The notes beneath the pieces are model-generated. The model saw only the letters and a list, made by a program, of their open reading frames with translations. It made no database searches and was not told the DNA's origin. From Malaya genurostris (lineage: Eukaryota > Arthropoda > Insecta > Diptera > Culicidae): DNA of 64,000 bases. The DNA lies in NCBI RefSeq assembly GCF_030247185.1, contig NC_080571.1, positions 13,857,631 through 13,921,630 on the forward strand, in the 5' to 3' direction. The translations under genes and the position numbers were made by a program. Of the stretch, positions 9,050 to 20,964 are shown piece after piece. Every line of letters starts with the position of its first letter. The stretch's first letter is position 1.

Positions 9050-11130
9050 AAAACAATTATCAATACTTCAACCACCAAATTTCAACGGTGATTACGACTG
9101 GGCTCGAGTTCATCTCGCAAGAAAAAAACTTTCCGCTGAATGCGTACTAAATGTGCCTTTATTAACTTTTATTGTGTAAAACTACCAACCGACAACAGAA
9201 CGAACTGTCGTAATCGGAGCTCGTCGAAAAAAATAAACAAAAACTGCAGTAAAGTTGTACTTGAATTAATAATAACAGAAGAACGGGCGGAAGCACACGG
9301 AAAACGAAAACCGAAAGATTCGCTCACCTTCCTGCTCCTGACGAGGGGAGGCAATCTAAAGAACGAGTGGGCGGGGGTAGGCAAAATAAAACGAATTCAG
9401 ATAAAAAAAAAGATATACACAATTTGTTAAAATTTTTACGTCTGTTGTTGATGTAACTTTATTCATTTGTTCGCTGGCCCCCACTTCCTGGCCCAGGTTC
9501 CCCAGGCCAAGAGGGAGTGCGCGACCGTGGGAATAAAAAGCCCTCCAGGATCTTGAAACTGGCTGAAGTAATCACCATCATCATCAACGGTACCACAGTC
9601 AGGTTGGTTGGATTTTTTTTTCTCTCTCTCTCGTTTTTCGGCAAACACCGGAGGTCGTTCGGAGCTTTGAGTTTTCCGTTTCCTTTGGTTGGCATGAAAA
9701 ATTAATAACGATATAAGCAAATTACGTCTGTGCCTGCTGCTGGCTTTGAATTGACGGAGACAGCCGATGATGGTTGGGTCATTCCGAGAACTCCGTAAAT
9801 GAGCACCGATACCGACAGGCCCCGGGAAACCCACTAAGAGACACCCTAACGCAAAGGTGCTACCGAAGTGTACCTCGTCCAAGCAGGCGTCATGTGTGCC
9901 GTTTGCTAGTGTTAGTGAGGGTCGTTACCGAGGCAGAAAAGCACTAGTGAGTAAATATTTCTCTTTCATTTTTGCACTCTTCCCTGGAAGTACTGTGTAA
10001 ACATGGGTCGTTTATGGCATTGGAATGGGTCCCCGTCAGTATGTCAGGTGTTCTGCTGCTGGAACTGCCTATGGAAAAACGGGTTAAGCACAGTTCAAGA
10101 AACCGAAAAGTAGTCTCGTGATTTTTCCGTTTTTTTTTCTTCTCTGTTGCTGTCCGGGAAATGTATTTTTCAAAGATTCAGCGAAAAACAGATGGATAAA
10201 ATCAGTTAATTTTGGGAAAACAGAGTGGAAATAAAGTTGGGAAATATAAATTTCCCGTTGCCGGGCAGCGAATCGGAGCGCTTTTCCCAGTCGCCAACGG
10301 TCGGTCTATTTGTCTGTGGTTGGCAAGGTAACATTAATTCTTTCCTGCTCTCGTAAATAAATTGTGTTTTAATAAAACTGCCGCTTCGTCGAGGTTTACC
10401 GGCTCTTCTTGCGCTGGCTATGGTTTTTTTTTCCTCCACAACACTTTTTGAAGAATTCGATTCGGCGCTTGCTCCACGCCAACCCCCCCGCTTTAAAACA
10501 GTTTTATGTTTATGTATATGAGGCAGCAGAAGTGGGTGGGTTGGATTGGATGATGGTGGTTTGGTTTGTGGTGTTTACTTCGAGGACCATAGTGATCTAT
10601 ATTTTTAACGGGACAAAGTTGTGCTTCGTCGTGTGAAACAAGGAGGTGACACACCAGGTGTTATGGCATAACTTTGGGTTTGGGAGAAACAACAACAACA
10701 ACAATAGCAAAAAAAAGAAAAACAACGAGTTAAGTTCAGTGTGCGGTCGGTTTCGGTGCAACATTTGGTTTCTTGCCGGCGAACTACTACCGCGTGTAAA
10801 GTCGTTTAATCCACGGGATGGTGTGTTTATTGGGACACAGGCAAGGTCCGGACGTTACATTACTGGGCTTTGCCCGTGTCCCAGACATTGGGTTATTCAT
10901 GCAAGCTACGTGTTTTGCCGTTGGAAACAAATTGAATTAAGCTTTTTGCCGTTGCTTTTCTGAATTATGAGTGCAATAACTCTGCGAACTTTTTAATGAG
11001 TGATAAACAATCTGTTTCAACGTGTTAGTTTATGCGATGCTCTACGTTGTACTCGAAATGATACTGATCGTAGGTTTAGGAGAAATTAGATCCACATGCA
11101 GTTCGATCTTTTTTTTGTTATGAGAATTGT
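9050..11130. other. apparently single-copy noncoding island
   Basis: No repeat shared with the rest of the window and no convincing coding frame was found. The longest open frames (about 139 residues, minus 9463-9882, and 105 residues, plus 10646-10963) show no recognisable domain. Base composition is richer in GC than in neighbouring repeats, with short C, T and G runs and an (AAC)n tract at 10690-10704. It resembles intronic or intergenic DNA between TE clusters. Confidence 0.5.
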
Positions 11131-11136
11131 TGATTT

Positions 11137-12315
11137 AAGGAGTGTATCGAAAAGTAGTTAGCAAAATTGATTATTGAATAAAACAGCGAAAAAAAACATA
11201 TTTTGACATCAGTTTTCGATATATTGTAGAAAAATTACATTTTTATGCATTTCACTGATGCACTTTGGACTTGACATTCTTCATTAAATTCTGCACAGTT
11301 ATTTTTGTGACTTTCCTGGTGGCAGCTGTCCAGTTTTTTTTAACTCCTGCATGTTTTGGGACACTGTACCTTCCTTCCGAAAGTGCCGCTTGACAACCAC
11401 TGTAGAACGGAGTTGGCGTAGTGGGCTGAAGCCAAAACCGGCCAGAAGAGAGGAGGAGCCTTATGCTTTCTGTACAGTGGCAGCATTCTCTTCTTCAAAC
11501 ATTCTTTCTCGTACACCTTGGCGTTAATTGTGCCCTTCGTGAACAAAATCGACGTCCGCAAACCACAGGTACAAATTGCCTGCCAGACCAACACCTTCTG
11601 CCCAAACTTTTCCATCGCCACCGTGGTGTCAGCGTCGTTCAGGTCCTGGTACACCGATTTCGTATAATATTGTGGTCCGGGCAGCGCTCGAGAGTCTTCC
11701 TTGGCGTAGGTTTCGTCGTCGATCAGGATGCATCCGTCTTTATTCTGTAGAATCCGGTTATACAGTTTTCGCGATCTTGTTTTGGCCTGAACTTGCTGTA
11801 TCAGGGACTTTTTCGGCACCTTCTGTTTCGTGTACGTTTTCAGGGAGTTCCGAACTTTGATTAGTTTAATCATCCCGATGCTGGTGTTGAACTGCTTGGA
11901 CAAATCCCGCGTCGACGCCGATGGGTTTTTCCTGATGTACTCAACCACTTTTAAGTCCCGGCCGGGCTGGCTGGGACCCGTTTTCCTACCGGATCGGGGC
12001 AAATCCTTCATGGAAAGAGTCTTACCGAACTTCTCGATAGTATTTTTGACACTGGTGTGGTGCACTTTCACCCGTTTTGCAATTTCGTTGTACGTGACAC
12101 GACTTTCTGAGCACCAAGTGTGCGGAATTTTCATTCGCATTTCCGGATCAATTCGACTCATCATTGAAACGATAAACCGTACCGAAACCAATCGATTGTG
12201 CAGCTGTTATTGACATGTAAACAAACATGTCACCGCAAAACACGCTGCAAAAAATTAAGCCATTTAAGAGTAATAACTGTTTGAATGTTGCTAACTACTT
12301 ATCGATACACTCCTT
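11137..12315 (-). mobile_element. ITmD37E-type Tc1/mariner transposon
   Basis: The terminal inverted repeats AAGGAGTGTATCGA...AGTAGTTAGCAA (11137-11165) and its inverse (12287-12315) match at 27 of about 28 positions. The encoded transposase (minus strand) is of the mosquito DD37E type. The length (1179 bp) is a little short of a full element because the C-terminal third is deleted. The flank is TA on the left and TT on the right, so the TA target duplication has probably mutated. The same TIR is seen at 37000-37014. Confidence 0.85.
11252..12191 (-). pseudogene. DD37E transposase, inactive
   Basis: The minus frame 12191-11340 (283 residues) has the N-terminal helix-turn-helix pair (SRVTYNEIAKRVKVHHTSVK; SASTRDLSKQFNTSIG), the linker LPRSGRKTGPSQ, and the catalytic block ILIDDETYAKED with the first D. 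The second catalytic block reads FWPVLASAHYAN, where the family has FWPDLASAHYA, so the second D is replaced by V. After QWL the frame is lost, and only a tail resembling the family C terminus remains near 11330-11250. The native start is probably the internal MSRIDPEMRMKI rather than the upstream Met. Confidence 0.85.
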
Positions 12316-12800
12316 TTCAAATTCACACCAAGTTTTGCAAGAACTTTATAAAATTGAATTCCATACCGGGTAAACAAACAATTTAAGGAAGTTTATGTTT
12401 CAGTTTACACTTACAAATTAACTCTTGGTTATGACCTCACCAAAGCTCACACTACTCCGCGTAAAAATGGTAACCGGCTAGAGTCATTTAAATCCTGGAC
12501 AAAAGAAAACTTATTTATCAGTGATCCATGTTCATGAAGTATCACTGTTGAGTACTTGAAATGAAGTTGGGTTAACTTTCACTTTGAAGGACACTTTGTT
12601 GGCTATATTAAGTGCCAATTTTGTTCCACTATCTCTTCATCTCTGTCGCAATCTTATGTATCTTATGTCACTTTTCCAATCTTATGTTTGACATTTACCC
12701 GATATTTCTCAATTGTACAGAATTTAAAGCAGTTGGATGGATTGATGTCCTGTTCGGAAAAATCCACAGAGTTATCTCGATACCACAGTAGCACTCTTCT
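12316..12800. other. no identifiable content
   Basis: AT-rich sequence between two DNA transposons. There is one 60-codon minus frame (12663-12845) without recognisable features. I see no repeats shared with the rest of the window. Confidence 0.4.
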
Positions 12801-12801
12801 A

Positions 12802-12981
12802 TGCACGGATAAAAATCTATTGCCGGAACCATGATTAAAAATCATGAATCATGTCTATCGCATGCTTCATGAAAGTTTTCATGATATCAAACATTTTGCT
12901 CATGAAATTTCACGAGAAGACATGGTTCATGATTTCATGATTAAAAAATCATGGCACCGGCAATAGATTTTTACCCGTGCA
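12802..12981. mobile_element. 180-bp MITE with 3-bp target duplication
   Basis: Ends are inverted copies: TGCACGGATAAAAATCTATT at the left and AATAGATTTTTACCCGTGCA at the right, extending through GCCGG..CCATGATT for about 33 bp. The interior is made of CATGA/TCATG palindromes and could fold back on itself. The trinucleotide CTA is duplicated (12799-12801, 12982-12984), as in PIF/Harbinger-type elements; the superfamily is an inference from the duplication length only. Confidence 0.8.
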
Positions 12982-13192
12982 CTAAAGTGTCATTTTTCCA
13001 AATAAGATAAAAAAAATCACAGGTTCGTAATAAGCTATAATAACAGGAAAATATGCTTTTTCCAGGCATTCCTGCCTGTACATTCAGGAATCTATTATCT
13101 TGTTTATTACAAAAAGCACCGGTTATCCGCAGTTGCAAATACCTTGTTAGATCATAAGCTTTCTTGCAAAGTTAACATTAAAAATTTTTTTT

Positions 13193-13345
13193 TTCCTATC
13201 CAGTGCTTGAGCGGAAGAATAGGCATAGAGCGAGAAGACTAGTGTTTGTTGTCTGATGAACAGAGAAGATGTTTGGATATGGGATACCGTCGTGAGGCGG
13301 CTAGGATGTAGACCATGTTTGATGTACGCTGTACCATGCCTAGTC
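13193..13345 (+). repeat. interspersed repeat family D, copy 1
   Basis: The stretch CCAGTGCTTGAGCGGAAGAA, CGAGAAGACTAGTGTTTGTT and GTGAGGCGGCTAGGAT is repeated inverted at 37018-37160. It directly precedes the tRNA-like module at 13376, and the two may form one SINE-like unit. Confidence 0.7.
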
Positions 13346-13375
13346 GTGTGTTAGATTCCACTGTGTCTATTACAA

Positions 13376-13450
13376 GGCTTAGGGTGGCGAAATGGTAGCG
13401 CGTATGCACGGAATGCATAAGAACGTAGGTTAGAGTCCTGTCTCTGAGCG
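13376..13450 (+). repeat. tRNA-like module (SINE head)
   Basis: It carries an A-box-like TGGCGAAATGGTAGCGC (13385-13401) and a B-box-like GGTTAGAGTCC (13428-13438). A cloverleaf can be drawn: acceptor GCTTAG/CTGAGC, anticodon stem TATGC/GCATA with a 7-nt loop, and a T arm closed by AGG/CCT. The anticodon loop has C where tRNAs have U33, and the B box has A for C, so I read it as a tRNA-derived SINE promoter or pseudo-tRNA rather than a working tRNA gene. Confidence 0.5.
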
Positions 13451-13499
13451 TATCTTGTCCTACACGATTACGACACAAATGAACTGCCGATGAATCAAG

Positions 13500-14588
13500 T
13501 TCATCTTTGATAGCTGCCGGTGGTTTGTTTTGTTTTGCGACTGCAAATTAAAAAGTGAAAAATGACGGAAAAGGGCCTGTTAAAATCGTGTTCCACAGTG
13601 AAAAGTATCAAAAACTTGCCCTGTATGCGTTTCCAGCATCAAGGAGCGATATTTGTATAAATCTGTTTAGTGTGAGGCGCCTTGCAATTTTTAAATTCAA
13701 ACGATGAAACTCTGAACTTTTAAACTGTAAACAAACCACCGGCGGCTGTCGAAAAAAGTTAATTCTGTTCATTCCGTGAGGTTATGTCATGTTCGTGTAA
13801 AATGTAATTGACTGAGAGACTCTTCATTAAATGAACTCCTGGTGAATATTCAGTTGGTTCAAGATAATAATTGAATTATAAACACGGTCAAACACAGAAT
13901 GTACTTAAATTTATTGCGTTTTACTCCAATCTTCATTTCTGACATTTTGGAATACATCTCAATGCATATAAAAAATCTCAAAAGTCAATTCCCAGAGAGT
14001 CGAAATTTTTCAAAAAAATTCGAGACGACTCATGATTTCAACGTGAGGAAATTGTAGAAAGTCGAAATTAATAAACACACAAGTATAGGGAAATTCAATC
14101 GTTTAGTGAATCTGGAGAAGGTTTTCAAACGATTGCTTTTAACGTCAGACAATCTCTGTGATAGCATTATCAAATAGAGTAACAACCAACGTGAGTCAAC
14201 TTCATCTTCCCGAATATGCACCTGAATTAGTTTTAACACTCTAGAAGACAAAAATACCTTATTTTCATATATAGCTAATAAATGCCTTACATGATGGAGT
14301 ATTTTTCAATGAAAAAACCAAAAGTTTGAACACAATTTAAAAAATTTAAAAAATATCTCCTCCGCTTTTTTTATAAACATGCTAGAAAATATTTTATGTC
14401 AAATTTCATTTGCCTCAATGTTAGATATAGCAGTTCAAAAATAACCTGTTTTTGAACGGTTCAGAAAACGCTATCTGAATGCGCCAGTCATTGAAGAATT
14501 GGTTTTAACAAACTCTAAAAGATGTTCAAAGATACCTAATACGAAATGTGAAAAATAAAAATGTTAGAGCAAAATATCTGTTTTTTAA
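13500..14588. other. AT-rich stretch, no gene seen
   Basis: There are no recognisable domains; the only open frame above 70 codons (minus 14030-14251) is featureless. It may contain old, unrecognised repeats. Confidence 0.4.
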
Positions 14589-14589
14589 G

Positions 14590-16185
14590 AACAACTAACT
14601 CATTTGTGAACTATTTCGCAAACACTTCAGCAGTGTCTTTTCCGCAGAAATTTTGAGTAGCCATCAGGTTCTTGAAGCAGCAAGCAACGTACCTATACGT
14701 CCTTCTATTGGTTCACATCCTATTATAACTACCACAATCATAAAATCCGCATGTGCTCAATTAAAATCATCATATAGTGCCGGACCTGATGGTATAGCTT
14801 CCCTAGTGCTAAAAAAATGCTCCGAGAGCCTTCTCGTGCCATTATCAATAATGTTCAATGCCTCTCTACGTAGCGGAGTATTCCCCGATCCGTGGAAAAA
14901 ATCATTCATCTTTCCTGTGCTCAAAAAAGGCGACAAGCGACAAATATCCAACTACAGAGGCATAGCTGCGCTGTGTGCAGTTTCTAAGTTATTCGAAATA
15001 ATCGTTCTCGACTTCATCACTTATAACTGCTCTAACTACATTTCTTCAACTCAGCACGGTTTTATGCCTAAACGATCTACATCTTCAAATCTAGTGTCTT
15101 ACACATCATTTATCATCCAGTCATTACAAGCGCGACTACAGGTCGACGCTATATACACGGATTTCTCAGCTACTTTTGACAAAATAAATCATCAAATAGC
15201 CGTTGCTAAATTAGCAAGGCTTGAATTCAATGACGCCCTTTTGGCCTGGTTTCAGTCTTACCTAACAAATCGTGACATGGCAGTAAAAATTGGTACCTGT
15301 ATTACCACGCCTTTCCAAGTGAGCTCCGGTGTACCTCAAGGCAGTCATCTCGGACCCTTCATATTTCTACTTTATTTGAACGATCTAAACTTATCGCTGA
15401 AGTGCCTAAAACTGTCTTTCGCCGACGATTTTAAACTGTTCCAGCTCATCAGAGATTCTGAAGACACTGTATTCTTGCAGAGAGAGTTGGATAATTTTAC
15501 TATGTGGTGTGACGTGAATAGGATGTTATTGAACGCAACCAAATGCGTCGTTATCTCATTCTCTCGTAAACGCTCAACAATTATATCCAACTATACCATC
15601 GCTCAAACAGTTATTAAGCGGGAATCCGTAGTCAAAGACCTAGGCGTTCTCTTGGATTGTAAACTAAGTTTCAAAGAACACATGGAATACATTATCTCAA
15701 AAACTTCTAAAATGCTTGGATTCGTATTCCGCGTAACTAAGCACTTCACTGATATATACTGTTTAAAAGCGCTGTATTGCACTTTGGTCCGATCTACTCT
15801 CGAGTACGCTGCCGTTGTTTGAGCACCGTACTATCAAAACGGCATCCAGCGTATTGAATCTATCCAACGCAACGTTTCCGGAATACTCTCTCTAGTTAGC
15901 TTTAATTCTATCTACGATCTCAGAGACAGGCACAGTTAGAGTTTTCATGTTACTTTATTTATTTATTTTTTTTTTAATTTGTTATGTTGAGATAAAGATT
16001 AGTGATAGTAGTATTTTTAAGCCAAAAAATGTATCTGTTGGATATTTATAATCTGTAGATGCAAAAGATGAGAAGGTTTTATGCCTGTTGGAGAAAGAGG
16101 TTTAAAGAACCTCAGCTCCAGCGGGCTTTTCCCGGCTCCAAACAAATAAATAAATAAACAAATAAACAAACAAATAAACAACTGT
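14590..16185 (+). mobile_element. non-LTR retrotransposon, 5'-truncated second copy type
   Basis: It contains the RT end of ORF2 and a 3' UTR. The 3' part has nested inverted repeats (GCCTGTTGGAG near 16082, GAGGTTTAAAGAACCTC, CTCCAGCGGGC near 16117) and ends in an (ATAAACAA)n-like tail at 16141-16182, as common at the 3' ends of CR1-group elements. The 5' limit near 14590 lies inside the pre-RT linker, consistent with incomplete reverse transcription. It is related to, but distinct from, the element at 2032-9001. Confidence 0.85.
14653..15940 (+). pseudogene. reverse transcriptase domain of ORF2
   Basis: One frame is open for 389 codons from 14653, and coding similarity extends upstream to about 14595 (RKHFSSVFSAE). 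RT motifs in order: SSYSAGPDGIASLVLKKC, FIFPVLKKGDKRQISNYRGI, QHGFMPKRSTSSNLV, TDFSATFDKINH, SSGVPQGSHLGPFIF, LSFADDFKLFQ (the catalytic box has F-A-D-D), DLGVLLDCKLSFKEH. The frame stops at 15820 in place of the Trp of the VW motif and continues weakly to 15939. The C-terminal domain seen in the 2032-9001 copy is lost. Substitutions such as K-to-S in the AFDK region also argue against activity. Confidence 0.9.
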
Positions 16186-16199
16186 AACACTAAAATCGT

Positions 16200-17520
16200 T
16201 GCAAATACCACAATGGTGTCTTCAGCAAAGCTGCTCGATATAAATTTATCTACAATTTTGCCGAAGGATGCAGTCCTCTATCTCAATACATCCGGAAAAT
16301 AAGTTTTGGATCACCTTAATAATAAGAACCACCCTAATACCATGTACATCGACATATGGCTTATCTTCACTGATCATTTGTTTTGAAGACATCATAGCTC
16401 TAAAGTATAAGGTTAAGCCACAAATGTTATTGTCCCCCTAAATTGTGGATCCGGACCTCTGTGCAATGCAATATAACTAGGAAATTTTAAAATTTCTGAT
16501 CTTCTACCGATTTTTTTTTTTTGGAGATTCTACGGAAAACCTAAAATAAAATCCGAATTTTAGTAGTTATCAATTGCCTTTGGGATTGTTTAATTTTTTT
16601 TTTCAATACAAAAAAATAATTATTTTCAGAGTTTAGGTATATTTACCAAAATTTTTAGGATTGTCAGTGAAATCCAAGTTTCAGCTTTCTTGTAAATTTT
16701 GTTCATAATAAATTTCCAACTAAAATAATGTAAAAAAAAGTCATATATTTCAATAGTTTTGTTTTGATTTTGTTTGGAAACATTTTCTAGAGATTCTTTG
16801 AACGGATATATAATTTTGTTCATCATTGTTTCTGGTAATGATTACAATATTTCGGAGCAGAAAAATGTACATGTCATCGCTTCAATTTTTGAGTTATATG
16901 CAAACGTGTGAAAAAAAAAGAAATATTCATGTATATTTATAAATTCATCCATTTTTAAAGGTTTTTTTTTTGATAGTGCAGGAATGGTAGTTGGGCGAAA
17001 ATTGTAGCTGGTATCACTAGCAATCGAATGATGTGTAAAAATATATAGGTCATCGTTTTGAATTTCGAGATATTTACGATCATTGTAAAAAGTCTCACCT
17101 TTTCGGAAGTCATCTATCTACAGTTTTCATTATAACTTTTGGTAGACAACCCTATTTTTCGTTTTTTCAGTGCATTTTATTTCTGGAAGTAGTACCTTTC
17201 CAATGGTGAACAAATTTTGAAGATCGGTTGACTAACAACAAAGTTGAAGTTCTCAATATCCTATTCGCGATGCAGGTGCCGCATGAATGCAGATAGGGCA
17301 TATTTTGAGCTTGAAAAAAAAAACTTGGAACGAGAAAAATCAGATTTTCATTAATTTTTTCTAAAAGATCATCAATAATGATATACTTAAAATAATCTAC
17401 AAACTTCACAAAATTCGAGGGTGAAAAATTTATCGAAATTGGTCAAGTAACAACTGAGCTATGATAGCTCAAAGTTACCGTTCCAACTTTTTTTGAGGCT
17501 TGGTATTAGGAGTGTTTGAC
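16200..17520. repeat. probable old interspersed repeat, no coding
   Basis: The TCTTCAGCAAAGCTGCTCGA and TTTGCCGAAGGATGCAGTCC segments look like a dispersed mosquito repeat, but no second copy lies in this window. The rest is AT-rich with several poly-T runs. No gene is seen. Confidence 0.35.
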
Positions 17521-17559
17521 GTAAAGCCGTCTTTAGCTAGTTTGATCAGTATCGAACGG

Positions 17560-20500
17560 GGAAAACATGCTGGAAGATGGAATGCGAATGCAACTATGTA
17601 ATAAAAAACCACGAAAATGTAAAGATTAAAACCATTTGTTAAAACGATAACTCGTTTTCATGGCAGGTTACGCAGATAAAAATATTTTGTAAATTTACAT
17701 CAATTTTCATGCATATATTTGGAACAGGCAAAAGAATGGAAAGTTTTTCAGTATACTTTAAAAACGATTTTTTTAAATAAACAGTCTTGTTCATTAAAAA
17801 ATCTATGCATTTTTATCTAAGAGTGAAATATTTGGGAAATTACTTACTTTTTTACAAACTATACTCCAATGAGTAACAGTTTAGAAATTAGTTCGCAGCA
17901 AGCTAATTACGGATCATGGCATACTGACGAAAAAAAGAAGTGATCAACAGTTCTTATCAACCAGCATGCCGTGTACTAGTAAGCTATAATGGTTCTCAAG
18001 TATTGTCAGACTATATTAAAAATCTTTTTCTGTCCGCTCAATAAATTCCGCCACAAAGGATACGGGGAATTGGAATTTCTCCAAATTTGAATGCGAGCAC
18101 AACAAAATTTCCATCATAGATGCAATATTTTGCCACACTGCATTGTGATTTATCTTTATTTGCGTATTCATCCCGTTCACGATGAGATTTTTTTTGCAAA
18201 CTAACAATATCACATATCAACCCACAGTGAAACCATGCATACCGGAACAGGTCCCACATTGTTTCCAGTAATTTTAAACATAAAACCCCGGGAAATTACA
18301 CCTCCCAAAATAACAAAGGACCCCGATGCGGTGAAGCAGATACGAAGTCACTGTTTGACCAGTTGGTTGTTTTGGTGTCCCGTGCAAATAAACCCACTCC
18401 TGAACCCCATTCCCCTCACCACAAAAAAAAACAGAAACGGTTTACGTGAGTTCGTTTTTACGTTCGAAAAATCAGATTATTTGCTTTTCCCCCGCTGGAA
18501 CCACAACGGGTCCAAATCCCATTAAAACATAGGTCGGTAGGCTGTTTTTTTTTGTTACCGATTTTCCTTCGGTAGTGTCACAGAGATGATATAATACAAC
18601 CGTCCGAACAAAAGCAACCCGCACACAAACACCTTCTGACCGGGTTCCGTATCATTTTCGCTATTTATTAAAAGTGACATCACTTTAAGGAAACGACCCT
18701 TTGACAGAAACATATGGAATCGTAAAAAGCGTAAGACAATGTAATAAACCATCCGTCGTGAAATACCGGCTGACTTTGTCAAAAAAAAAGAAAACAGGGA
18801 CCGAAAACGTGTGGACAAAGGTTACCTGCCGAAGGTTGGGACAGTAAAACGAATCGCCCATCACAGTAGGCGAAGTGGCGTTTGTTCAGATGAAAATATG
18901 TCACCGTGTCAGCCAGAAAAACACCTGACGTCTGTCGCTGTTCTACTTTCGTGCACACTTCAACTCCGATTGCTTAGATGGCTGTTTGTTTTGTCCGCCG
19001 TTTTAAAGTTTTAAAGAAGTTTTATTACCGCAATCAGTCGGTAATAGAAATTTCATATGCAAAATACATCTTCCGGTTCTTAACAAAGTTTTGAAAGTGA
19101 AATTAGCTGAATAGAATCTATAAACGAATTTCCGTCGTATAAAAGCTGCCCATACGGGGGAAATCTTTTCTTATTTAAACTTCCCTAAATTGGCATTAAT
19201 TCAGTGATCCCATCAAAATCCTCTTTCCGGGCCTCAAACAGGCCTCCCCCCCGTTAGAAACCAGTCAACCGGAACCGCTTCCCAAAATCCTTCGCAAAGC
19301 ACTTCCGTCGAGCACACGGGAGGAAACGTCGTCGGCGGTTCCTTCACGGCTGCCAACCGGAGACTCCTTTATTTGTGTTTGATGACTTTCCCATAACTCG
19401 TCGACGTCGAGTGGCGCGTTTAAGTAGAGTGTGCATGCATTATAAATTCGCCTTCGCCATTTGCCATTGCGTCTGTGTTTCCACTCCTTCCCGCCCCCAC
19501 ATCCATTTATGTTCGAAAAATACCATACTTAAAAGTCAGTGAATGCTCTTTTCCTTTTTTTTCTTCGCTTTCCCGGTTCCGTCTTTGGTCGCTCTCGCAT
19601 AAAAGATGTCAGCAGCTGCGAGCATCTTCCTCGAACCCCTTAATGCTGGCAGCAAACTGCCAGTAGCCTTTTCATAATTTGGATTCTCATTCCTCCCCTC
19701 GCAGCGCCTACTTTTCTTTTGCCTGACACAACACACACGATTTCGATTCTATTTCTTATTGGCGCATTTGTCGAAAGAAGTTCTTCGTCGTTTGAAATTC
19801 CCGGTCCGGACTTGTGTGAAGTTTATGTCTAAGAAGATTAAGCTTTAAAACCCATTAGAGTTATTATTCTGTGAGTTCAACTTTATGCGATTTGTGTCTT
19901 TTTTGCTTTTTGTCAAACTGAAAGCAACAAACCGAATCGCAACCACTTTCCGGTTGATCTTACCGAGGGCTTTTGCCATCCAAGCAAGTTTCTTCTGAGC
20001 TGGTAAAACAGGATGAAAAGACAATTACAAGACAGCTAGGTAAAACCACCCATTCCTCGTTCGTCCCAGCAGGTGTGGCAAATGAAATAAGTGTCCTTCT
20101 TCGGTCGCTTTGCTAACCAACCGACAGCGGGAGAGTATTGTGTAATACCGGAAAACCCCGCAGAAGCTTAAGCCGGAGATAAATGCCATTTGTCATTTTT
20201 CCCGGTCGGAAGATAAATCACAGCGCTATCAGTGAATCAGTAAGTTCTGCAAACAGGGATGTAAGGCTAAGGATTTGTATCCGGTGCTGGAAACGACGCT
20301 GCCACAAATGAATGGACCGGAAGTGTTGTATTTATAATTCACCTGTGGCAATGATAATAGTCTCAATTATAGCTGATACGAAACGGAAGTGATCTTCGTC
20401 AAACCCAGAAATGACAAGGGCAAACCATACACGGCTCTCCACTAACGGGCCTGTCGTTTATTATAATAGTGAATAATGATTGGCTCTTGATGATAACACA

Positions 20501-20640
20501 ATTTGAAGGTTAAAATTTTCTTAACGCAAAACTGATAACGAAATGATCATGCCAATCAAACCCACACTTCAAATAATGTTTGCATAAAAAGTTTAACTAT
20601 TCTTATTAACGTTTTGCGTCAGGACGTAAAATCCGTTATC
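17560..20640. other. apparently single-copy noncoding island
   Basis: After a short segment shared with 63600-63650 (GCGAATGCAACTATGTAAT at 17584), the region is not repeated in the window. It becomes more GC-rich from 18235 on, especially 19190-19700. Open frames are below 100 codons and show no domains. It is likely intronic or intergenic sequence of the host; conserved regulatory DNA is possible but cannot be shown here. Confidence 0.45.
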
Positions 20641-20713
20641 AATTTAGTATTATTTTATCAGTCTTCTTGGAAATTTTTTCTGGCTACCTAGAATTTCATT
20701 GATTCAAGGCTTC

Positions 20714-20934
20714 AGTCTTTTTCAAGGCTACCTGAATCACTAACAGTCTTTTTAAAGACTAACAATTAGTCAGTCTTTCTCAAGGCTATACAAAGAGTGA
20801 TATTATAATATAATCAGTCTTTTTCAAGACTAAGAAAGTAATCAGCCTTTTTTAAGGCTAGCCATTCAAAGAATTTTTCTTCGAACTAATCAGTCTTTAT
20901 TAAGACTACCACAAAATCAGTCTTTATCAAGACT
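20714..20934 (+). repeat. array of seven 16-nt hairpins in the Jockey-like 5' UTR
   Basis: Seven units fit AGNCTT-NNNN-AAGNCT at 20714, 20745, 20772, 20816, 20844, 20892 and 20919, spaced irregularly, and a weaker eighth begins at 20948. Four have AGTCTT/AAGACT, one has the paired double change AGCCTT/AAGGCT (20844-20859), and two have the G-U intermediate AGTCTT/AAGGCT. Loops vary freely (TTTC, TTTA, TCTC, TTTT, TATT, TATC). Copy 2 shows the same array (33245-33400, minus), including a unit with a second compensated pair. This pattern suggests that the RNA stem, not the sequence, is kept. Confidence 0.75.
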
Positions 20935-20964
20935 TTTCCAAACTTGGAGTCTAATCGAAGACTA

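Noticed and set aside
13240..13330. CTGATGA at 13252 as another hammerhead core
   Set aside because: No GAAA at a suitable distance, no stem II and no stem III; the sequence belongs to repeat D.
13376..13450. Functional tRNA gene
   Set aside because: C33 instead of U33, a changed B box and a repeat neighbour shared with 37018-37160 point to a SINE or pseudo-tRNA.
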